This document shows, in pieces, positions 1-7,003 of a stretch of DNA of 23,155 bases. The DNA comes from Candidatus Atribacteria bacterium. Lineage in GTDB: Bacteria; Atribacterota; Atribacteria; Atribacterales; Atribacteraceae. How positions within the stretch are numbered: the first letter of the stretch is position 1; each line of letters starts with the position of its first letter. Made by a program: the position numbers and the translations under genes. The DNA is taken from contig PWXL01000089.1 in the NCBI GenBank assembly GCA_003561145.1, positions 1 to 23,155 on the forward strand, given 5' to 3'. The notes beneath the pieces were generated by a model that worked only from the letters and a program-made list of their open reading frames with translations, had not been told where the DNA came from and searched no databases.

Positions 1-39
1 ACTCCTTACTCCTCACGGCCTTTACAGAGGAGGGGAATC

Positions 40-954
40 ATGAAAAAAGCAGAGAAAGAAACCGCTCGAAAAGAACTTATGAACCTGCTTGGTGAACTGC
101 CTGATCTCGACCGAAGCCTATCGAGTGAAGTAATAGAGGTGGAAAAACGCGGAAAGTACCGTCTGGAAAGACTCCTCCTCGATCTAAACGGTATCGAACC
201 CGTCCCGGGGATCTTTGTCTCCCCCTTGGAAGATACGGCACCTCGGCCCACCATACTCTACAATCACTCTCATGGACATGAATACCATATCGGGAAAGAC
301 GAACTTCTGCACGGACGAACTTATATGCATTCACCACCTTACGCGGAAGTTTTAACCGGGCGCGGATACTCGGCACTATGCATCGACCACTGGGGCTTCG
401 GAGAACGAAGGGGGAGAACGGAATCCGAGATATTCAAAGAGATGCTTTGGAATGGAAGGGTCATGTGGGGAATGATGGTATACGACAGTCTGCGTTCCCT
501 TGATTACCTCACCTCACGAAGTGATGTTGATGCAGGCCGGCTGGGAACTTTGGGAATGTCCATGGGAAGTACCATGGCCTGGTGGATAGCGGCACTTGAT
601 ACCAGGGTGAAAGTGTGCATCGACCTGTGCTGTCTCACTGACTTTTTAGCTCTTATCAAGTCAGGAGGTCTCGATGGACATGGTGTATACTATTATGTTC
701 CCGGTCTCTTGCGATTTTTCACAACCGCCCGCATCAATGCCTTGATTGCTCCCCGTCCGCACTTGAGCCTCAATGGTATGTATGACCCTCTCACGCCGCC
801 TGCCGGCCTTGACCGCATCGAAACGGAATTACGTGAAGTGTATCAGAGAGAAGGCGCAATGGATGCATGGCAACTCCTGCGCTCTCCTACCGCGCATTTT
901 GAAACGGCTGCCATGAGAAAAGAAGTACTCTCATTCCTGGAAAAATGGTTGTAG
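40..954 (+). CDS. alpha/beta hydrolase (dienelactone hydrolase / acyl-esterase-like)
   Basis: A 304-residue protein of the alpha/beta hydrolase fold, probably a cytoplasmic esterase or peptidase-like hydrolase; its substrate cannot be read from the sequence. The nucleophile elbow GMSMGS puts the catalytic serine at about residue 174. A candidate acid is Asp249 (NGMYDPLTPP) and a candidate histidine is His286 (PTAHFE). An early HSHGHE stretch (76-81) resembles the oxyanion-hole HG motif of this fold. No signal peptide or membrane segment is seen. The start is well supported by GAGGAGGGG just upstream of the ATG. The gene ends 13 bp before the convergent DUF427 gene, with no strong terminator between them. 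The family is fairly certain and the reaction is not. Confidence 0.85.
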   Translation: MKKAEKETARKELMNLLGELPDLDRSLSSEVIEVEKRGKYRLERLLLDLNGIEPVPGIFVSPLEDTAPRPTILYNHSHGHEYHIGKDELLHGRTYMHSPPYAEVLTGRGYSALCIDHWGFGERRGRTESEIFKEMLWNGRVMWGMMVYDSLRSLDYLTSRSDVDAGRLGTLGMSMGSTMAWWIAALDTRVKVCIDLCCLTDFLALIKSGGLDGHGVYYYVPGLLRFFTTARINALIAPRPHLSLNGMYDPLTPPAGLDRIETELREVYQREGAMDAWQLLRSPTAHFETAAMRKEVLSFLEKWL

Positions 955-967
955 AAAATCTCACCAT

Positions 968-1246
968 TTATTCTACCGTTACACCTTTCCAGAATGCCAC
1001 ATATCCAGAAATATGGCGAGCCTTTTCCTTTGGTTCGGGATAATACCATGCAGCGTTTTCACTTTTCTTGTCGCCGACCTTCACATGGTAATACCTCGCA
1101 TCTCCTTTCCAGGGGCAAACTGATGTATGGTTGCTGACTTCAAGGTATTCCTTATTCACTGAATCAGGGGGGAAATAATGGTTTCCCTCCACCACCACAG
1201 TTTGGTCACTTTCGGCAATCACTGTACCATTGAAATGCGCTTTCAT
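968..1246 (-). CDS. DUF427 domain protein
   Basis: A 92-residue single-domain protein matching the DUF427 family, small beta-rich cytoplasmic proteins of unknown biochemical role. Recognisable features are the start MKAHFNGTVIAES, the central YFPPDSV, the CPWKG motif, YYHV, and the AWYYPEP ... YVAFW ending, all in the usual order and at about the usual full length. An in-frame start 60 nt further upstream exists, but the ATG at 1246 has a strong purine-rich ribosome site (GGAGAGGAGGAGAG) directly ahead of it, so I chose it. It sits alone between a convergent hydrolase gene and a co-oriented acetyltransferase gene 141 bp upstream. Function is unknown. Confidence 0.85.
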   Translation of the reverse strand: MKAHFNGTVIAESDQTVVVEGNHYFPPDSVNKEYLEVSNHTSVCPWKGDARYYHVKVGDKKSENAAWYYPEPKEKARHISGYVAFWKGVTVE

Positions 1247-1387
1247 ACTCTCTCCTCCTCTCCTTGATTGACATTTTCGATCTATCCTCGATGTGATTTG
1301 GTTCATTTTTCAATACATAAATACGTACAATCATAACAAAGATAACAGGTCCATCTGTGTTTCATTCCTTTTCCTACAGGACGCACC

Positions 1388-2371
1388 TTACGCACCCACG
1401 ACTGACTCGATCAGGGGATACCATTTCCCTTCCCGGTTGTTGCCCAGGAGTATTCGGGCTCCTTCATCCAGGGGATACAGCATGGCTGACTCTTCGGTAG
1501 CTTTTTGAAAACCGTTATTCACAAGGATATCCCACTCCTCAATATTATCAACGGGGCACAGAATATCACAGACGGTTCCCCCAGGTACAATAGAAAGGGC
1601 GGAGCGTAGAACCATCTCCAGGTCGCTTGGGGAAATCCCTGCCCAGTCGCTGAGAAAAGCAGCTTCCACCCAGTCGCCTTTACCCGTGGTAACTTGGGCC
1701 ATACTAACAGTAATCGAGCTTTGGATAGCTGTTTTTCCATAATTCAAGATGTGTATCGGAAGCATGGGGGGGCGGATGATTTTTCTCCATTTCCACATGG
1801 GGTCCTCGAATGGAATAAATCCGTTGTATTCTTCAAAGAAGCGGTTCAAAAATATCCGGGCCTCTTCCAGTCTGAAAGCATCGACAGGGAAACTGCCCGG
1901 AGCTTGCCGGGACACGTTGTTTAAAAGATGGAAAACTCTCTTATGATCACGATAACCGAGTTTTTGATAGAGGCCGAATTGTGAAGTACCGGGAATTGTA
2001 TAGAGGTATCCAAAACGGCACCCTTTTTCTCTCATGAACTTTTCGGCTTCTTCCATCAAACGGGACGCCAGACCGCGTTTGCGATAATCCGGGTGGGTCA
2101 TCACGGTATCGATTATACCGACCGGCAGATAGTCATCTCCCAGGCGAAAGTGTGAAAGGGTGAGAAAAAGAGCCGAGATAACACTATCACCGTTCCTGAA
2201 AACAAAAACATTTCCTTCCCCTCCTCCCGGTCTTTTCAGGTACCATTCGAGGAAACTTTGCTCGGATGGGAGAACCCCTACGTAATCACTAAAACATAAT
2301 CGATGAAGTTCCAAAAGCCGGCTGAGCGGGTCAGGCAGTACATGGGCTCGGGTGATTCGGAGAGTTGCCAT
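1388..2371 (-). CDS. GNAT-family N-acetyltransferase, Eis-like
   Basis: A 327-residue acetyltransferase. The N-terminal GNAT domain (about 1-150) has a clear acetyl-CoA-binding motif A, THPDYRKRGLASRLM, at about 92-106, and the later YQKLGYR at 135-141 typical of the fold. About 170 further residues follow, so the protein is much longer than a minimal GNAT. The order (N-terminal GNAT, linker, second domain) resembles Eis-type and tandem GNAT proteins that acetylate amines. I cannot confirm an SCP2-like C-terminal domain by eye. The start has ACAGGAGG ahead of the ATG. The acceptor substrate is unknown. Confidence 0.8.
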   Translation of the reverse strand: MATLRITRAHVLPDPLSRLLELHRLCFSDYVGVLPSEQSFLEWYLKRPGGGEGNVFVFRNGDSVISALFLTLSHFRLGDDYLPVGIIDTVMTHPDYRKRGLASRLMEEAEKFMREKGCRFGYLYTIPGTSQFGLYQKLGYRDHKRVFHLLNNVSRQAPGSFPVDAFRLEEARIFLNRFFEEYNGFIPFEDPMWKWRKIIRPPMLPIHILNYGKTAIQSSITVSMAQVTTGKGDWVEAAFLSDWAGISPSDLEMVLRSALSIVPGGTVCDILCPVDNIEEWDILVNNGFQKATEESAMLYPLDEGARILLGNNREGKWYPLIESVVGA

Positions 2372-2403
2372 TATTCTTCCTCCTGTGATCTTTCCAATGC
2401 CCG

Positions 2404-2423
2404 TTCATACCTTTTCATACCTT
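2404..2423. repeat. perfect tandem 10-bp repeat upstream of the GNAT gene
   Basis: TTCATACCTT occurs twice in immediate succession, about 30-50 bp upstream of the GNAT start codon. A close relative, TTTCATACCTTTTT, lies at about 2687-2700 inside the neighbouring gene, and TTCCATACCTT at about 2976-2986. Direct repeats in this position could be an operator for a regulator of the GNAT gene, but they may be chance in an AT-rich leader. Confidence 0.35.
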
Positions 2424-2481
2424 TGAATGATAATTATGGTCACCCTGCCCGCGGCACATGCCTGCAAAAACAGCTAAAAAA

Positions 2482-2796
2482 TTATTGCTTCTTTTTTTCG
2501 ATGAGTTGATACACTACCACCAGAGCGATACCGATAAAGAAAAAAACAAATCCCGGTAAGAGCAACCATGCAGTGAGCTGTCCAACTAATTGTGTTACAA
2601 GTAATGCTATACCGATGCCAATAACAATGATCCCACCTTTGAGGGTGTCTTCAGGTTTCGAGGGAGATTCCATATCTTCAGGTTTCATACCTTTTTCGAT
2701 CATTGCCATTTTCTGCCGATGTTCGGATAAAACAGCGACTATAGCCACCATAATTCCGGCTATGGGGACAAGCACCCAAATCCAGCTCGCTACCAT
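2482..2796 (-). CDS. small two-TM membrane protein (DUF6249-like)
   Basis: A protein of about 104 residues with an N-terminal hydrophobic segment (about 4-22), a charged cytoplasmic-type stretch (EHRQKMAMIEKGMKPEDME), and one long or two short C-terminal hydrophobic segments ending in the basic tail EKKKQ. The pattern of one TM helix, an MIEKGMKPE motif, then more TM helices matches small bacterial proteins annotated DUF6249 or hypothetical; their function is unknown. A GTG start at 2805 is possible, but the AAGG ribosome site would then abut the start codon, whereas the ATG at 2796 has normal spacing. A good minus-strand promoter lies about 85 bp upstream, so it is probably transcribed on its own. 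Confidence 0.65.
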   Translation of the reverse strand: MVASWIWVLVPIAGIMVAIVAVLSEHRQKMAMIEKGMKPEDMESPSKPEDTLKGGIIVIGIGIALLVTQLVGQLTAWLLLPGFVFFFIGIALVVVYQLIEKKKQ

Positions 2797-2879
2797 TTCT
2801 TTCACCCGCCTTTCAAAAGAATTCTCTCTCCCTGATGCTCTCTACTCATGGTTACAGGGAGTTCATCTTATATCCGCTC

Positions 2880-2909
2880 ATTATAAGACTGTAACTTTCT
2901 TTTTTTCAA
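2880..2909 (-). promoter_or_regulatory. sigma70-type promoter for the two-TM protein
   Basis: On the minus strand, TTGAAA (2904-2909) and a perfect TATAAT (2880-2885) are separated by 18 bp. The leader to the start codon at 2796 is about 75 nt. Confidence 0.5.
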
Positions 2910-2951
2910 TAGTGAAGCAATAGAAAGTTGGATCATACTCCTTTTCTTTTC

Positions 2952-2970
2952 CGTAAAAACTCTTTTTACG
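2952..2970. promoter_or_regulatory. short perfect palindrome in the divergent intergenic region
   Basis: CGTAAAAA and TTTTTACG flank a 3-nt CTC spacer. It lies between the divergent promoters of the two-TM protein and the pyruvate-kinase-like gene, a typical place for an operator. A weak hairpin is the alternative reading. Otherwise the 315-bp divergent gap (2797-3111) shows only promoter-like AT-rich sequence. Confidence 0.3.
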
Positions 2971-2984
2971 TATCTTTCCATACC

Positions 2985-3014
2985 TTGTCTCAGGTTTCGG
3001 TTTCCTGCTATGCT
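2985..3014 (+). promoter_or_regulatory. candidate promoter for the pyruvate-kinase-C-like gene
   Basis: TTGTCT (2985-2990) and TATGCT (3009-3014) with an 18-bp spacer, ending about 100 bp before the start codon at 3112. The match is moderate. Confidence 0.35.
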
Positions 3015-3111
3015 TGTACCAGGTACATACATTACCCTTACTGTCTGCATTTCGATGAATGGCTCTTGGGCAATTCTTTGTTCACTGTATGGAGTGAGGA
3101 GGTATAAAGCG

Positions 3112-3663
3112 ATGGAATTCACTACCCTGTACTTCGAAAAACCCGGTGATCACAATACTGATACCACCCTGCACCGTGCCATAGAAACCGCGCTCCAGCG
3201 AGATATGAAAACACTGGTGGTGGCTTCTCGTTCCGGCCGGACGGCCATGAAGCTCGTTGAACGTCTTCATGGAAAAGATATCCGGACAGTTGTCATCACA
3301 CCTCAATTCGGCTGGCACGATACACACGAATTCGATCTTTCTCTCGTTCCCCGTCTGCGTGAAAAAGGCCATGCTTTCCATACAGGGAGCATGCCCTTTC
3401 ACATGGGTGCTTTTCATGGAGGAGGAGAAGCAGAGGCCATGGCTAAAACGCTGCGAATCTTCGGCCATGGTACCCAGGTATGCGTTGAAATAGGAATGAT
3501 GGCTGTCGACGGAGGTCACGTAGAAGGAGGGAAAGAGTGCATATGTATCGCAGGCACCCGCCGCGGAGCCGATACAGCAATAATTGTTACTCCTAGTTCG
3601 ACACTGAGGTTCAAAGATTTTTTGGTGCACGAGTTCATCTGCCGCCCGTTGTTGAGGACGTGA
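3112..3663 (+). CDS. stand-alone pyruvate kinase C-terminal (alpha/beta) domain-like protein
   Basis: A 183-residue protein that looks like the C-terminal alpha/beta domain of pyruvate kinase without the catalytic barrel. It has the start LYFEKPG, an early TDTTLHRAIETAL helix, VVASRSGRTAMKL (compare the PK C-domain pattern T.SG.TA..+), a VVITPQFGWH strand, and a late GTRRGADTAIIVTPSST. In pyruvate kinase this domain binds allosteric effectors. Stand-alone members are known in archaea and anaerobic bacteria, without an assigned function. I chose the ATG at 3112 because GTGAGGAGG precedes it; the reading frame opens 102 nt earlier without a ribosome site. It converges with the flippase-like gene 27 bp downstream. 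Confidence 0.75.
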   Translation: MEFTTLYFEKPGDHNTDTTLHRAIETALQRDMKTLVVASRSGRTAMKLVERLHGKDIRTVVITPQFGWHDTHEFDLSLVPRLREKGHAFHTGSMPFHMGAFHGGGEAEAMAKTLRIFGHGTQVCVEIGMMAVDGGHVEGGKECICIAGTRRGADTAIIVTPSSTLRFKDFLVHEFICRPLLRT

Positions 3664-3690
3664 TTTTCTACACTGTGCGCCATCTGTAAT

Positions 3691-4719
3691 TCACTTTTCC
3701 AGGGTTCGGAAAAAGGCAATACCCCCTATAACCAGCGTAATATAATAGGTTATGATCCGCCAGTAAAAAACAAATGTTCCCACTCTTCCTCCACCGAGCA
3801 ACAGAGCGAAAGTGGAAGTCAGGGCTATCTCCACCCCGCCACTCGCACCCGGAGTGGGAACAACTCCAAAGGTGAAAAAAACCGGAATCTGTAAGCGAAC
3901 GACGGTGGAAAAAGAAGGAGTAATCCCCAGCGCCAGAATGACGAATTGCGCTACACTGAACAAACACAGGAAATAGACTGTATGCATCCCCAAATTCAGA
4001 AAAAGATACAGGGGTTTTCGATGAAAGAGGATGGCAAAACCCTCACGGAATTCTCCCAAGAAGTTTTCAATCCAACCCAGTGTTTTCTGCCTTGAAAGGT
4101 CAAAGCGTGGGAAACGTCGTTCCAACCAGTCCAAAACTTTTCCGGTGATACGTAAAATAGGATTCGGCCATTGTATACACACGAACAATGCTGCCATAGC
4201 TATAGCATACACGATAAAAAAACTGTATATAAGGCTCAGCAGACGTGAGCGTACCACGATCTGTGCGGGTGATCCGAGGAAGAGCACAAAATACATAATT
4301 ACCAGCGCCATCTGATAGAGTATGCCACATATCGCAGTGAGGCTTGTGGCTTCTCCCCAGGTAAGGCCGGCACGATTGAGGACATATATCTCCGCCACAC
4401 TCCCTCCCGCGTTGGCCGGAGTGATACCACCAAAGAAATATGCTGACAAAACCGTATTGTAGGCGTCACCTATGCCGATCTTTTTTCCCCACGCCCGGGT
4501 AGTGAGAAAAACTCGTATTGCATCGATAGACCAGGCAACCACCAGGACTCCAAATCCCAGAACAAGAAAGCTTGGATATGGGATGGTAAAATCTGTCGGT
4601 ATTTCGTGCCAGGAGAAAAAGGAGAAAATAAGTACAATGCCGGCCACACTAAACAATACCGCTAAAAAAACTTGTTTGACCATTTTTTTCCGACTGAAAT
4701 TTGATGTACGTTCTTCCAC
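3691..4719 (-). CDS. flippase-like / lysylphosphatidylglycerol synthase TM-region family membrane protein (UPF0104)
   Basis: An integral membrane protein of about 343 residues with seven or eight predicted TM helices. It matches the UPF0104 / LPG_synthase_TM family (also annotated flippase-like domain), which handles lipid-linked substrates. Useful marks are RVFLTTRAWGKKIGIGDAY in the first loop, AYFFGGITPANAGGSVAEIYVL (a conserved P-G-G-E region), and TPGASGGVEIALT near the C-terminus. The fused synthase domain of MprF is absent. The start is uncertain: GTG at 4719 or TTG at 4725 sit behind AAGGA, while the frame stays open to 4878 and could add a hydrophobic N-terminus starting MLSHLLRLIF. 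No glycosyltransferase is adjacent, so the substrate is unknown. Confidence 0.75.
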   Translation of the reverse strand: MEERTSNFSRKKMVKQVFLAVLFSVAGIVLIFSFFSWHEIPTDFTIPYPSFLVLGFGVLVVAWSIDAIRVFLTTRAWGKKIGIGDAYNTVLSAYFFGGITPANAGGSVAEIYVLNRAGLTWGEATSLTAICGILYQMALVIMYFVLFLGSPAQIVVRSRLLSLIYSFFIVYAIAMAALFVCIQWPNPILRITGKVLDWLERRFPRFDLSRQKTLGWIENFLGEFREGFAILFHRKPLYLFLNLGMHTVYFLCLFSVAQFVILALGITPSFSTVVRLQIPVFFTFGVVPTPGASGGVEIALTSTFALLLGGGRVGTFVFYWRIITYYITLVIGGIAFFRTLEK

Positions 4720-4834
4720 CGGCAAACCATTCCTTAAGAAGAAGCTCCTGAATGAAAGCAATATAGGGGAAGAATAACAGATACTGCATGTGAAAACAAC
4801 GAAGATGAGACGAAGAAGATGAGACAGCATACAC

Positions 4835-4866
4835 TGGACACCTTCAGATATGGACACCTCCAGATA
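4835..4866. repeat. tandem 16-bp direct repeat
   Basis: TGGACACCTTCAGATA (4835-4850) is followed at once by TGGACACCTCCAGATA (4851-4866), differing at one base. It lies upstream of the chosen start of the flippase-like gene and next to a plus-strand promoter-like pair. It is either a short duplication or an operator. Confidence 0.5.
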
Positions 4867-4895
4867 TTGCCGAAACATACAATTTCTGGTATAGT
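4867..4895 (+). promoter_or_regulatory. candidate plus-strand promoter upstream of the GGDEF/HD-GYP gene
   Basis: TTGCCG (4867-4872), a 17-bp spacer and TATAGT (4890-4895). It would give a leader of about 320 nt before the start at 5225. That leader (4900-5224) holds no convincing ORF and no RNA motif that I recognise. Confidence 0.35.
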
Positions 4896-5224
4896 TTTTT
4901 CAGGGGAAATTTTCCAATTATTTTTTTGGTATTGTGGAAAAACAGGAAAGCATTTGAGTACCCTTCCCTCTTATTTGTATAAGCAAACATATGTTTCATG
5001 TTCTGTTTGCGAATTTCTGCCTTCCCTGGAGCACAAGCTGAATGCGATAACCAATAATTCCGTTTCTTCCTTTATACAGAAGGGATTGGAACTTTTGTAC
5101 TTATTCTGTGGATAAAAGAAAGAGAGCAAAAAGTACTGCAAGCACGGAGGCATCTGAGCTTGGTGAGAAAATTCAACCTAGTGGGGTTTGGAGCTGTCTG
5201 ACCTTGCCGAACAGGTGATTCTAA

Positions 5225-6625
5225 GTGAAAAAGAGAAGCCTGAAAAGAGGCTTTTTCGAAAGAATTGATTTTAAGCAAGAGCTCATACGGGACACCAGCC
5301 AGCAAATAGGATCGGAAATACCTGATATTGATTGTGATGAAAAACCCAATCCTTCAGAAAACCATCTTGATACCGATACACCCCAAATGATACGGAGCAA
5401 AAACAATGAAGAGCGGATTATGGAAGACCCTTTATCTGCAATGCAAAATTACGATAAGAAGGAAGGCGGTGAGCAGGAAAGACAATTGAAACCGGCTTCC
5501 GATCGTCAATCTAAAAACCCTCGGTTGATCATACACGAGACGGAGGAATCTTTTTTTGCATTCACACGTTCTTATGAACAACGGAAAATATTAGAGAATA
5601 GTTTCCACGATCGTCTTACCGGACTCTATAATCGAAGATATTTTGAAGAAGAGCTCTCCCGTCTCGACACTCCTCGCCAGTATCCTTTAACCCTCCTCCT
5701 GGCAGATGTGAACGGATTGAAACTCGTTAACGATGCTTTCGGACACCACAAAGGAGATGAGCTCTTAAAAAAGTTCGCCGGTATCTTACGGGAGTGCTGC
5801 CGTCAAGAAGATGTTGTAGCCCGTTGGGGAGGAGATGAATTCACCGTCCTTTTACCCCAAACCCCGCCAACCGCCGGCGAGGAAATCCGCTCGAGAGTAG
5901 AAAAGCGTTGTGGAGAGAGTGAATGGCAACCTATCCCTATAAGTGTTTCCACTGGTTTGGCTACCAAAAAAGACACAGCTGTAGGTCTTATGGACCTGCT
6001 CCAGGAAGCGGAGGAAAAGATGTTTCATCAAAAAACCCTCCATTCAAGAACAATCCGTCAAACTTTTCTCTTTTCCTTAAAACAGCGGATGCGGGAACTC
6101 AAGAAGCAGTGTATGAGTGATCACAAGGGCCTTGACCTGGCTCTCCATCTTGCCATGGGAAAAGAGCTTCATCTATCCGAACGGGATTTACAGGATTTTT
6201 TACTGTTGGCTACTGTACACGACATCGGCAAAATTGCTTTGCCCCTTGATATTCTTTGCAAAAAAGAACCCCTGAGCGACGAAGAGTGGGAAATTGTGAA
6301 AAGACATCCCGAAATAGGCTCCCGCATTTGCCAGTTTTTTCCTCAACTTGCAAACCTAGCAGAAACGATCCTCGCTTACCGTGAGCGTTGGGACGGCCAC
6401 GGATATCCGGCCGGCTTGAAAAATGATGAAATCCCACGGTTGGCCAGGGCTTCGAGCCTGATCAATGCTTTTGTCGCAATTATCAGCCATCGGCCCTTTT
6501 GTCCACCAAAAAGTGTAGAGGAGGCTCTCCAAGAAATCAAACAGGAGGCAGGCCGCAGGTTTGACCCCGCACTGGTACCTGTGCTCAAAAAAACCGTTCA
6601 AAATATTCTTTTTGAAAAAGAATAA
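5225..6625 (+). CDS. diguanylate cyclase (GGDEF) fused to a degenerate HD-GYP domain
   Basis: A soluble 466-residue c-di-GMP-type signalling protein. Residues 1-115 are highly charged and low in hydrophobic content, probably disordered, with no TM segment. The GGDEF domain (about 125-275) has DRLTGLYNRRYF at its start, the signature WGGDEF at 201-206 and the inhibitory RxxD site (R193-D196) five residues before it, so cyclase activity and product feedback are expected. The HD-GYP-like domain (about 295-460) keeps His332-Asp333 and RWDGHGYPAGL, but the HH pair normally before E-x-x-DG-x-GYP is Tyr385-Arg386, and the Asp of the later VADxFDA motif is Asn414. Phosphodiesterase activity is therefore doubtful. 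The GTG start has AGGTG upstream; an internal ATG at residue 66 is possible. Confidence 0.85.
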   Translation: MKKRSLKRGFFERIDFKQELIRDTSQQIGSEIPDIDCDEKPNPSENHLDTDTPQMIRSKNNEERIMEDPLSAMQNYDKKEGGEQERQLKPASDRQSKNPRLIIHETEESFFAFTRSYEQRKILENSFHDRLTGLYNRRYFEEELSRLDTPRQYPLTLLLADVNGLKLVNDAFGHHKGDELLKKFAGILRECCRQEDVVARWGGDEFTVLLPQTPPTAGEEIRSRVEKRCGESEWQPIPISVSTGLATKKDTAVGLMDLLQEAEEKMFHQKTLHSRTIRQTFLFSLKQRMRELKKQCMSDHKGLDLALHLAMGKELHLSERDLQDFLLLATVHDIGKIALPLDILCKKEPLSDEEWEIVKRHPEIGSRICQFFPQLANLAETILAYRERWDGHGYPAGLKNDEIPRLARASSLINAFVAIISHRPFCPPKSVEEALQEIKQEAGRRFDPALVPVLKKTVQNILFEKE

Positions 6626-6679
6626 GTTTTTAATGATTCTTCTTCTGCAGCAATAACTGAAAACTTTTGTGAGGGCACC

Positions 6680-6707
6680 TTGTTCCCTCCTGTACAGAGA
6701 GTATAAT
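6680..6707 (+). promoter_or_regulatory. promoter of the small basic ORF (and possibly the radical SAM operon)
   Basis: TTGTTC (6680-6685), a 16-bp spacer and a perfect TATAAT (6702-6707). The predicted start is about 20 nt before the 60-codon ORF at 6736. Confidence 0.5.
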
Positions 6708-6735
6708 AAGAGCATCACCTTTTGGGGGTGGAACA

Positions 6736-6918
6736 ATGCGTAGAAAGGGCGGGAAAACCAGGCTTGGTTTCGCTCGCCGCAATAATTATGGGGTCACTCG
6801 TCCATTAAGTGACGTCCGGTTTCTTTCCGGAAGGCGCCGCTTCAGTGCACGAACAATAATTCAAAAAGCCGCGGAAACAACAGCTGATCGTCCCATGGAA
6901 CGGATATTCAAGCAATAA
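6736..6918 (+). CDS. small, very basic hypothetical protein (60 aa)
   Basis: I do not recognise this gene. The 60-residue product is rich in Arg and Lys (MRRKGGKTRLGFARRNN at the N-terminus, SGRRRFSAR in the middle), has no Cys, no signal peptide and no TM segment, and would be cytoplasmic. Evidence that it is real: a perfect -10 promoter about 30 nt upstream, a GGGGGTGG ribosome site 4 nt before the ATG, and its place as the first ORF ahead of the radical SAM gene 85 bp downstream. Evidence against: it is short, and the region also contains small inverted repeats (for example GTCACT/AGTGAC at about 6793-6813), so it could instead be the leader of a structured transcript. It could be a nucleic-acid-binding peptide. 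Confidence 0.4.
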   Translation: MRRKGGKTRLGFARRNNYGVTRPLSDVRFLSGRRRFSARTIIQKAAETTADRPMERIFKQ

Positions 6919-7003
6919 ATCCTGGCAGCCTTTCTCCAAAAAACTCAAGCAATCCTGCTGAATATATATTCTGTTGATTCGTGAGAATGGAGGATTACAT
7001 ACC

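Noticed and set aside
3082..3630. Long 182-aa minus-strand ORF opposite the pyruvate-kinase-like gene
   Set aside because: It is the antisense shadow of a well-supported gene, with no ribosome site and low-complexity composition.
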